From the NCBI GenBank assembly GCA_963693285.1, contig OY848920.1:6399135-6463134 (forward strand): a stretch of DNA of 64,000 bases. The letters are read 5' to 3'. The notes beneath the pieces are model-generated. The model was not told where the DNA came from. It ran no database searches and saw nothing but the letters and a program-made list of their open reading frames with translations. The DNA is from Xestospongia muta. Taxonomy: Eukaryota > Porifera > Demospongiae > Haplosclerida > Petrosiidae. The position numbers and the translations under genes are program-made. Shown one piece after another: positions 1 through 9,970 of the stretch. Numbering within the stretch: position 1 is the stretch's first letter; the number at the start of each line of letters is the position of its first letter.

Positions 1-511
1 AGTCTCATTAATTAATAATGATATTTCAACCAAACTACTTTCAACAACTATTACTCTAATGTCATCAACATAAATACAAGACTACCACTGTAATTCATCA
101 TCAACATTCATTAATTTTATACTTTAATCTCAAGTCATTGTTTCTTTAATGCATTCAGAAGAATTATCTTACCATATCCAACATCCTTAATTTACATAAA
201 CTCTTGAATTAGTTATTACAAACCTACATTTTAAACGTTTTGTGACAATAAAAATACTGATTTACATAAACTTTAATATAATTTACATGTTTTAGTCAAA
301 TTGCTTGTTATAACCTTTAAAAGCATAGACTCAGAAAAAACTCTATAATCACTTATACACCTCTCCTGGAGGTGTATAATATATTAATTGAATTCTAATA
401 GATCAATCTAATTTGGCAATTAAAGCATAGCATTGTAAAATTTAGTTACTATCTGTTCACAATATGTTGAAGGTTAGAGTAAACCACAATCATTCTCATG
501 ATATAAATTAC

Positions 512-3500
512 CTTATCAACAACATCAATATCAGCATTATGGTTGAGTAATACTTCAAGAACATCAGTACAGCCTTCACTACTTGCATGATGAAGAGCTG
601 TCCATCCATCCTGTTGTAATAACAAACAAATCATTAACTGTTAATATTGACCACTAACATATTAAACCAATAGTAAAAACATATACTGACACAATTAAAA
701 TATGAAGCCTCCAAACATATATTGCTGATGTAATAATAAATCATCATTATTACATTTAACAATTACTTGGATAAATTTTTTTTTAAGTTCTTAATAATTT
801 AGAGTAAAAAGATTTTTATAGTATTCCAGGGTAGGCTCAAAATGATGATGCTCAGGCTTTATAATATAAAATATGAACATGAACATTCACTGCATTAACA
901 AGGTCTACATTGGCTCCGCTCTGTATTAAAGTCAAAATCATATCTTTGTGTCCATTACTTGCAGCTAACATAACTGGAGTTAATCCATACTAAATATATT
1001 ATAATAAACATGTTGATGTCAATCAATACTACATATCATAACAATTATAAATTTTCTCTATAAATACTATTGCAAATGAAATTGATACAATAGTACATTA
1101 AAAACCTAGACAACATTATATCTAGTAAAATATATCTGTCTCATTAATTACTAATACTCTAATGTCATCAACATAAATACAAGACTACCACTGTAATTCA
1201 TCATCAACATTCATTAATTTTATACTTTAATCTCAAGTCATTGTTTCTTTAATGCATTCAGAAGATTTATCTTACCATACCCAACATCCTTAAGTTACAT
1301 AAACTCTTGAATTAGTTATTACAAACCTACATTTTTACTGTTTTGTGACAATAAAAATACTGATTTACAGAAAATTTAAATATAATTTACATGTTTTAGT
1401 TAAATTGCTTGTTATAACCTTTAAAAGCATAGACTCAGAAAAACTCTATAATCACTTATACACCTCTCCTGGAGGTGTACAATATATTTATTGAATTCTA
1501 ATAGATCAATCTAATTTGGCAATTAAAGCATAGCATGGTAAAATTTAGTTACTATCTGTTCACAATATGTTGAAGGTTAGAGTAAACAACAATCATTCTC
1601 ATGATATAAATTACCTTATCAACAGCATCAATATCAGCATTATGGTTGAGTAATACTTCAAGAACATCAGTATGGCCTTCACTACTTGCATGATGAAGAG
1701 CTGTCCATCCATCCTGTTGTAATAACAAACAAATCATTAACTGTTAATATTGACCACTAACATATTAAACCAATAGTAAAAACATATACTGACACAATAA
1801 AAATATGAAGCCTCCAAACATATATTGCTGAGGTAATAATAAATCATCATTATTACATTTAACAATTACTTGGATAAATTTCTTCTTAAGTTCTTAATAA
1901 TTTAGAGTAAAAAGATTTTTATAGTATTCCAGGGTAGGCTCAAAATGTTGATGCATGGGCTATATAATATAAAATATGAACATGAACATTTACTGCATCA
2001 ACAAGGTCTAGATTGGTTCCGCTCTGTATTAAAGTCAAAATCATATCTTTGTGTCCATTACTTGCAGCTAACATAACTGGAGTTAATCCATTCTAAATAT
2101 ATTATAACAAACATGATTATGTCAATCAAGGGTATATATCATAACAATTGTAAATTTTCTCTATAAATACTATTGCAAATGAAATTGATACACTAGTACA
2201 TTAAAAATCTAAACAACATTATATCTAGTTAATTATATCAGTCTCATTAATTACTAATATTTCAAATAAACTACTCTCAACAACTATTACTCTAATGTCA
2301 TCAATACAAATACAAGACTACCACTGTACTTCATCATCAACATTCATTAATTTTATACTTTAATCTCAAGTCATTGTTTCTTTAATGCATTCAGAAGAAT
2401 TATCTTACCATATCCAACATCCTAAAGTTACGTAAACTCTTGAATTAGTTATTACAAACCTACATTTTAAACGTTTTGTGACAATAAAAATACTGATTTA
2501 CAGAAAATTTAAATATAATTTACATGTTTTAGTCAAATGGCTTGTTATAACCTTCAAAAGCATAGACTCAGAAAAACTCTATAATCACTTATACACCTCT
2601 CCTGGAGGTATACAATATATTAATTGAATTCTAATAGATCAATCTAATTTGGCAATTAAAGCATAGCATGGTAAAATCTAGTTACTATCTGTTCACAAGA
2701 TGTTGAAGGTTAGAGTAAACCACAATCATTCTCATGATATAAATTACCTTATCAACAGCATCAATATCAGCATTATTGTTGAGTAATACTTCAAGAACAT
2801 CAGTATGGCCTTGAAAACTTGCATGATGAAGAGCCGTCCCTCCATTCTATTGTAATAACAAACAAATCATTAATTATTAAATTTGACTACTAATATATTA
2901 AACCAATAGTAAAAACATACACTATCCAACAAAAATATGAAGCTTCTAAGAATCCATTGCTTAGGCAATATAAAAATGCACTAAAGTGCCTAACCTCGCT
3001 GCAATGCCCATTGTAAATCTATGCTGCACAGTGCACGTACATGTACTTTTAAGATTGGACAACGTGTGGTCTAATTATTGATGGGATCACGTGATGCACA
3101 TTACCAACTGTTGTTTGATGACTCAGCATTTCTCTTCAATAAAAGGGAAAAAAGGATTGTTGTTTACTGGGTACTTTGCACTCTGATTGACATGTCTGTG
3201 AAACTGTAACTGAGTAAGTAATAGTATCATTCAATTATCAAGCAAGATTAAGTGCTTATTCGTGATGAATGTTTCTCTGAGCCTTTATATGACGCTTTAA
3301 AATGTTAAAATTTTTTATATACAAAATTTATTGTAACTTGAAAATAAAGCGTTCTTTGGAAATGTCCCGTAGTACAAAAATAAACCAATGTATTATCTAT
3401 TGTTAGCAGTTTTTTCAGTGCTTTGAGACGTTTCCTGAATGCGTTACTTCGTTCCAAGTCCACAAAACACTATCCAGAACTTTTCTAACGATTGCTTTGA

Positions 3501-6500
3501 CCAACGGCCTTCTGTCTTGCTGATCCGTATTTATCTAAGATTTTCTACAGCATATTAAAAAATGTCCACATTAAGTTTCTTACTTTCCGAGAAACGGCAC
3601 CTTGACTCTGCAGCATTAAAACTCTTTTGCGAGTTTTAAGCTTTCGTTTTTATTGACAATGTTCTTGATTGTAGCAGCTACTAACGTTTAGCAACAAATG
3701 TTCTTTAATTTGTTGCTAAACGTTAGTAGCTGCTAACACTTTGGTTGCCAAATTATAGCAGTTCAAAAAAACAGGCAGTGCGAACACACACACACACACA
3801 CTGACAGACTACAGTAACCTCTCTTTGCGCCCACGTGCAGCGAGGTTAACTAGATAATTGTTATTACTGCATTGATAAATTTTATAACTTCTTAGTAATT
3901 TAGACTATAAAGTTGATTTCAATAACAATCAGGGTAGGCTCAAAATGCTGATGCTCAGGCTATATAATATAACATATGTACATGAACATTTACTGCATCA
4001 ACAAGGTCTAGATTAGCTCCTCTCTGTATTAAAATCAAAATCAAATCTTTGTAACCATTATCTGTAACTGATATAATTGGAGTTATTCATTTCTAAATAT
4101 ACTATAATAAAAACATCCACTTTTGGGATATAAACCTAGATAATAAGAGGATGGAACAATTGCAACAACTGTTTACCAGAAGAAGATGCATACGGATCAT
4201 ACTTTCAATTCTCTTCTCACCATCCACTTGTCCATAAAGAAGCTGTCATCAGCACTTTTTTACAAGGGCATCCAGACTGTCCTCATCCAATGTATACAGA
4301 TTAGCAGAGGAAAGGCATGTGGTAAAGGCTATTAAAAAGAACGGGTATCCTTCTCAACTGATCCAGAGGCACAGTGCACTGGGCAGCCAGAAACAGGACA
4401 ATGCTGAGAAACTATCTGATAGGGTAACCTTACCTTACATCCAGAGAATGTCAGAAGCCATCAAAAGAGTGCTGGGAGAGCTTGATAACCAAACAGCCTT
4501 CGAGCCCCTTGTTTCTCTTTGAAACATCCTGTCACACCCTAAGGACCCTCTTCTACAGGATTTCAGGAGTTGGATTGTCTATCAAATCCTCATTGGTAAC
4601 TGCAGTAAATCCTACGTTGGACAGACCGGTAGAAGTCTCTTTCAGAGGATTAAAGAATATCGAAGAGCGGTGGAGAACTTCGACGTGGATACGAGTGAGT
4701 TAGCAGAACACACTATTTAAGAAGACCGCCACTAAATGAATTGTATTTGTCCATAGATAGTATAGACTGCGTAAGCGGGATTGGAAACGGATCACGTGAT
4801 CCCATAGAACTGAATGAACATTCGAAAACGCATTCCGTGTCCAAAGAAATCAATTAATTTTTATTACCTGACATTGTAAACTGGACACACTCTTACCAGT
4901 ATTATATTACTCTATGAAGACATTAATGTGATTTTTATTTATCAAAACATTGACTATATAATTTTCTTTATGTTCTATTATTAAAAATAGTTAATAACAC
5001 AGACATTCACTTTTAAATTACTTATTTTACGATGAAAATAGCACTAAAAATACTTTTGTAGCTCTTTCATCTTACAGCATTGTTATTACAAAAAGATTTA
5101 GGACGAAATATTTAGAACAAATAAGAGCAGGTTGGTTTAGACTGTTTTTTCCAAGTAAAGTCACGCTATTCTTATGGAAACACCAAAACAACATAAGATA
5201 GAGGTGCACTTTTGGGACTATAGCCATTGTTTTAAGCTATGTAGACATAAATTACAACTTTTTATCTGAAGATGAAGGATTGCTGTGTTGGTGTAGCTTG
5301 TTATAATTTGCTTTGTCAATCTCCTGTCACAGTTATGTAAGATAGAAAATACTCGTACATATTCAGTACAAAAATTAACTATAGTGGACTAAAATAATTA
5401 TTAATAAATATTTTCCTTTCAAATGGTAAAAGAAAATTCAGACTGTACTATAGAAAGCACAGGCCAATATAATAGATCTTTTATAGGAATTAGTACTAGT
5501 GACTAGGATAATTATCCCAATAAATATTTGATCAGTAATGTACTGATACACGACAGGATTGTTTGAGCAACTAATCGATGCTTGAATGAAACTACACCAT
5601 GTAGACCTAAAGTGCTCTGACGTCCTGATGTCATGGTATCTTCCCCATATTCTCTCCCTTCTTGTTGTCATATTCTTACAATTATCTTGTTCAAGAGTGG
5701 ATGACAGGTCATGTATTAGGCTGATTGCAAAACTTGATACAATCTCCCTGTTTTCAGACCTAGAACACCATTTAACAGGAGGTCTGCACTATCTAACACT
5801 AATAAATATTTATTATAAACTAACACTTAGTTAAAGAAAAAATTCCGAAAATACTACACGCTCGTTTCAGAAGAAACAGGAACACTGCAAGCCATAGTTT
5901 ACATGTATTATACTGTTTATGCTTGTCAGGTAAAGATGACAGGGTGTATTGGATATGCGTGGGCGTTTCCAATCCCGGTTACGTAGTCCATACTATCTAT
6001 GATTTGTCTCTACGAGCAACGAAGGACACACCTACAACCACATTGACCACCCCCTCCAACGCAGGTCCCCTCTGGGAGTTCATGACATCAAAGGATTCTG
6101 TGTGCAGAACACTGATAACATCTAGACCTGGAACTTACTATCCATGTGCATGCTTTGCCAATATATTCTATGCATGTGTCTATGACTCTGTGTATGCATA
6201 TAAATGATTCTCTTGTTGTCTGTTGCCTGTACCAGAGATGAAGACAGCGGAATAGCAGCCTAAACGTTTGATATGAATTTGAGTATAATTGATTGGTGAA
6301 AGAAAGGATAATGTCAAACAAACACATCCATATCAACCAGGAGTATACATCATTACAATTGTAAAGTTTCTCTATAATATTATTGCAAATGAAATATATG
6401 ACACACTAGTACATTACATACATGGCTCCATATGGAGCCTTCCGCAAATGAAGGGTTAAAGAAGTATCAGTCACATCATCTACTCTTATTATAAACAAAC

Positions 6501-9500
6501 TACTCTCAACAACTATTAATCTAATAACATTAATACAAATACAAGACTACCACTGTAAGTCATCATCAACATTATTTTATTTTATACTTAAATCTCAAAT
6601 CATTGCTTCTTTAATATATTCACATTATCTTCCATATCTAACGTCCTTCAGTTACATAAACTATTGAATTAGTTAATATAAACTTGCATTTAAAACTGTT
6701 TGAGACAATAAATATACTGGTTTATACAAAATTTAAAAATAATTTATAAGTTTCAGTCAAGTCGCTTGTTATAAACTTGAAAAGCATAGACTCAGAAAAA
6801 CGTCTGTAATAACATAGCATCTCTGGGAGGTGTACAATTTATTTATTAACATGTAATGGATCAATTTCATTTGTCAATTAAAGCTTAGCATGGTAAAGTC
6901 TAGCTACTATCTCTACACCTCAGATTAAATGTTAGAGTAACACATACTCATTATCATGATAAGAGTTACCTTAGTGACAAAGTTAATATCAGCATTATGG
7001 TTGAGTAATATTTCAACAACATCAGTATAGCCTCTTTTACTTGCAAAATGAAGAGCCGTCCATCCATTCTATTGTAATAATAAACAAATCATTAACTGTT
7101 AAATTTGACCACTAACATAGTAAACCAATAGTAAAAACATACACTGCATGACCAAATAAAAATATGAAGTTAGGAGACACTCAAAAAGTCCTGAAGAAGC
7201 TCAGTATGGAGGACTATATACCCCTGGCCACCCCTATAGAAGTTGGTTTGAAGTTGATGAAAGGAACAGAAGATAGTGTGTATGTTGACAAGACACATTA
7301 TCAGTCAGCAGTTGGAAGTCTGTTGTATTTGTCAATGAGAACATGTCCAGACATTACTTTTGCAGTTAGTCTTTCTGCACGTTTTCGTTCAAAAACAACC
7401 TCTCAACATCTGACCGTAGTCAACCGTATTTTTAGATACCCAAGAGGAACCACACATTATGGATTGCTGTTCAATAGAAATGGATCCAAAGCAATCATTA
7501 GATACTCTGATGCTGATTGGGGTGGTGACACCTTTGACTGTAAGTCTATGACTGGTTATTTATTTCAGATTGGTGGTACAAATATCACATGGCAGAGTAA
7601 AAAGCAATCATATGTTGCTCTGTCCACAGTGGAAGCAGAATATGTAGCTTTATCTGGAGCTGCACAGGAAGCTGTTTGGTTGTAGCCGCTTAATCAAGAT
7701 CTAACTGGAATAAGTGAGCCTGTAGTGATTTATGAGGATAACCAGTCTGCTATTGCAATTGCAAGGAATCATCAATTTCATGGAAGAGCAAAGCATATCA
7801 ACATCAAGTATCACTTCATACGAGAGCAGGTGAACAATAACAACATTGAACTGAAATATTGTCAAACGAGTGAAATGATCCCAGACATGTTAATGAAAGG
7901 ACTTGGAAGGATCAAGTTTGAGAAGTTGAGATAGATGGATGGGATAGTGCCCCTGAAGAGCTAAACAGTTTAGAAGTGAGGAGTATTGAAGGATGACACT
8001 TTTGACTGTTTACATTAGACACTAATTAACCTATTAGATTATGTTTATTTAAAGGTGTTAATTGTTGTTTAGACTCTTCCAGAAACTTCTGGTTACTGTA
8101 TAGCTCTGACTCTTTTAGTTGTTATAGTCTGACTGATTTTTGTAAATTGTTTTCTTTTCTCTCTGATTTGTCATTACTAAAAAGACTTTAACAGTTTAGA
8201 CAATACTGGATAATTATTATTACATTAACAATTGGATAAATTTCATAACTTCTTAGTAATTTAGAGTAAAAAGGATATTTTAATGACAATCAGGATATGG
8301 TCAAAATGATCATGCTCAGGCTTTATAATGTAACACATGCACATGAATACTTACTGCATCAACAAGGTCTAGATTTGCTCCTCCTCTCTGTATTAAAATC
8401 AAAATCACATCTTTGTGACCATTATCTGCAGCTAACATAACTGGGGTCAATCCCTCCTAAATATAATTATTACAATAAACAGATTCATGTCAACCAAGAG
8501 TATACATGATAACAGGTATAAAGTTTCACTATAATACTATTGCAAATGAAATATGTGATACACTAGTTCATTACAAACATAGACAACATTATATCTAGTT
8601 AAAAAAGCATCAGTCACATCAACTCTTCTTATGATAAAAAATACTCTCAACAACTATTACTTTAATGTCATCAATACAAATACAAGACTACCACTGTAAT
8701 TCATCATTAGCATTTATCAATTTTATACTTAAATCTTAAGTCATTGCTTCTATATATAATGCATGGAGAATTATTATCTTCAATATCCAACATTATTTAG
8801 CTAAAAAAATGTTTGAATTAGTTATTATAAACCTACTTTAAAACTGTTTGGGAGAATAAGTATTCTGGTTTATACAAATTTAAAATAATTTATAAGTTTT
8901 AGTCAAATTATTTGTTATAAGCTTGAAAAGTATAGACTCAGAAAAAGTCTATAATCACTTATACACCTCTCTGGGACTACTCTCTACAACTACTCTTATT
9001 TAAACACACTATTCTCAACAACTATTATTCTAATACCATCAATATTAATACATGACTATCACTATAATTTGTCATTACTATTCATTTAGTTCATACTTAA
9101 ATCTCAAGGGACAATTAATATACTGATTTATAGAAAATTAATTTTCTAGAAGTTTTAATCAAATTAATTGTTATAACCTTGGAAAGCATAACTTCAGAAA
9201 AAGTGTATAACAACATATATACCTCCTGGGAGGTGTACGATTTATTTATTGAATTGTAATGAAGCAACCTGATTTGTTTAGCATGGTAAAATCTGGTTAC
9301 TATCTCTACACCTCAGATCAAAGGCTAGAGTAGAGCTCACTCATTCTCATGATATCACTTACCTTACTAACAACATCAATATCAGCATTATGGTTGAGTA
9401 ATATTTCAACAATATCAGTGTAGCCTCTACTACATGCAAAATGAAGACCTGCCCATCCATTCTATTGTAATAACAAACAAATCATTAACTGTCAAATTAG

Positions 9501-9856
9501 ACACTAACACAATAGTATAAACATACATGAACCCAATAAAAATAGCAAGCCTGCAAGAATACATTGCTTAGGCAGTACTGGATAATTACTATTACCTTAA
9601 GAATAATTTGGATACATTTCACAAGTGCTTAGTAATTTATAATACAAATGAGATTTCTATAACAACCAAGGCAGGCTCAAAATTATGCCATTCGTCATTA
9701 TAAGAAATTTCAGACTAGCTGCTTTATTTATGTTCTCTTATACAATAAATAATGAAGACATACCAAAAATTTATTATTTGGATTGGCTCCTATTAAGAGA
9801 GCATCTTTTACTCCAGACAAATCTCCTTTTCTAGCAGATTCAATTAAACTGTCATT
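512..9856 (-). CDS. Ankyrin-repeat protein gene, partial (ten one-repeat exons)
   Basis: Ankyrin repeats are protein-binding scaffolds; the partner is unknown. Transcript order on the minus strand: exons 9764-9856, 9363-9461, 8355-8456, 6970-7068, 3994-4092, 2748-2846, 1994-2092, 1615-1713, 891-989, 512-610. Each has AG/GT borders and phase 0, and most are exactly 99 bp, one 33-residue repeat. The first (31 aa, LIESARKGDLSGVKDALL) looks like an N-terminal capping repeat. The others alternate between a type starting (D/N)GWTALHHAS and ending NADIDVVDK and a type starting GLTPVMLAA and ending LDLVDA. Exon 8355-8456 carries one extra codon. Exon 3994-4092 has an in-frame TGA, so either the exon is skipped or the gene is broken. 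Introns carry three or more transposon insertions. The 3-prime end lies left of the window, and no convincing upstream exon was found. Confidence 0.8.
2971..3849 (-). mobile_element. Non-autonomous Helitron-like element, copy 1
   Basis: Inserted in an ankyrin intron; the flanks (aggcaata before, gataattgttatt after) match the uninterrupted sibling intron. Ends carry perfect inverted TAACCTCGCTGCA (2991-3003) and TGCAGCGAGGTTA. Outside one of these is a short palindrome, gcactaaagtgc. A CA/TG microsatellite lies next to the other end (3787-3802). Inner sequence matches the copies at 16.8 kb and 58.5 kb in reverse orientation. No protein-coding capacity is seen. Subterminal inverted repeats plus a terminal hairpin and no clear target duplication suggest a Helentron/HINE-type element; the class is inferred. 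Confidence 0.7.
3672..3735. repeat. Perfect 27-bp-arm hairpin
   Basis: Arms 3672-3698 and 3709-3735 are exact reverse complements (tagcagctactaacgtttag and so on) with a 10-base spacer. It lies inside Helitron-like copy 1. The left arm matches the single-copy form in the other elements (agcagctaccaacgtttag), so the hairpin arose by inverted duplication within this copy. Confidence 0.85.
3994..4092 (-). pseudogene. Ankyrin exon with in-frame stop
   Basis: The exon has the same length, splice borders and phase as its siblings. Its second codon is TGA (AAA TGA ATA ACT CCA) where the siblings read AAT GGA TTA ACT CCA. The rest of the repeat is more diverged than the siblings (ISVTDNGYKDLILILI). 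This exon lies between the Helitron-like and Penelope insertions. Because 99 bp is a multiple of three, skipping it would keep the reading frame. Confidence 0.65.
4141..4744 (+). mobile_element. Penelope-like retroelement fragment (reverse transcriptase end plus GIY-YIG)
   Basis: Broken reading frames on the plus strand give FSSHHPLVHKEAV, then VVKAIKKNGYPS, then LPYIQRMSEAIKRVL, then HPKDPL, then a GIY-YIG nuclease start VYQILIGNCSKSYVGQTGRS. This order is typical of the C-terminal half of Penelope-like elements, which pair reverse transcriptase with a GIY-YIG endonuclease. Stops (for example TGA after FEPLVSL near 4519) and frame changes show it is dead. The element is interrupted at 4751 by a DNA transposon. 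Sequence after 6008, including acgaagaagacagcgg-like 3-prime-end matter near 6236-6280, may be its continuation. It sits in an ankyrin intron. Confidence 0.7.
4752..6001. mobile_element. 1.25-kb DNA transposon with TIRs and 7-bp target duplication
   Basis: Terminal inverted repeats of about 40 bp begin CATAGATAGTA (4752) and end TACTATCTATG (6001). They continue inward with gcgggattggaaac against gtttccaatcccgg. Direct repeats ATTTGTC flank the element at 4745-4751 and 6002-6008. No transposase frame is recognisable, so it is non-autonomous. A palindrome ggatcacgtgatcc lies just inside the left end. Seven to eight bp duplications fit hAT or P-type elements; the superfamily is not resolved. 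Confidence 0.8.
6002..6310 (+). mobile_element. Probable 3-prime remainder of the Penelope relic
   Basis: This stretch separates the DNA transposon from resumed ankyrin intron sequence, which starts near 6320-6340 (catcattacaattgtaaag). It is less AT-rich than the intron. It has a short open frame but no recognisable domain. It is assigned to the Penelope relic by position only. Confidence 0.4.
7168..8204 (+). mobile_element. 5-prime-truncated Ty1/copia retrotransposon relic
   Basis: Frame 7164-7934 encodes the end of a copia polyprotein: the reverse transcriptase thumb (PLATPIEVGLKL, YQSAVGSLLYLS) and then RNase H (YSDADWGGD, KSMTGYLFQIGG, WQSKKQSYVALSTVEAEY, EDNQSAIAIARN, KHINIKYHFIRE). 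An in-frame TAG lies at 7683-7685. A purine-rich tract (gaagtgaggag) is followed near 7983 by LTR-like sequence. Ankyrin intron sequence resumes near 8205 (caatactggataattattatt). Gag, protease, integrase and most of the reverse transcriptase are missing. The insertion splits an ankyrin intron and leaves both flanking exons intact. Confidence 0.8.
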
Positions 9857-9970
9857 CTGAGGTAAGAAGAAAAAACTACTGATATAAGTCCCTGACCTTA
9901 TATATATATATTTTAAAATATTATCAGCAACTGTTGATCATCTTACTTTAATGATATTAAAAGTCTAAAA

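Larger units (their letters stand above)
1..9970. repeat. Tandem ~1.1-kb two-exon ankyrin modules
   Basis: Exon plus intron sequence recurs with a period near 1.1 kb: exon starts 512, 1615 and 2748 and partner exon starts 891 and 1994. Introns are conserved nearly as well as exons, for example the recurring strings cacctctcctggaggtgta and cagggtaggctcaaaatg. Module starts are visible near 1, 1137, 2239, 6465 and 8608, with a partial restart near 8985. The third and fourth modules are stretched by transposon insertions. High intron identity indicates recent duplication or gene conversion. Confidence 0.8.

Noticed and set aside
449..1737. 61-codon frames starting MICLLLQQDGWTALHH as short genes
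   Set aside because: They are single ankyrin exons (512-610, 1615-1713) read through their splice sites.
3068..4804. Shared atcacgtgat strings near 3088 and 4790
   Set aside because: Short self-complementary motif in two unrelated elements; no further similarity.
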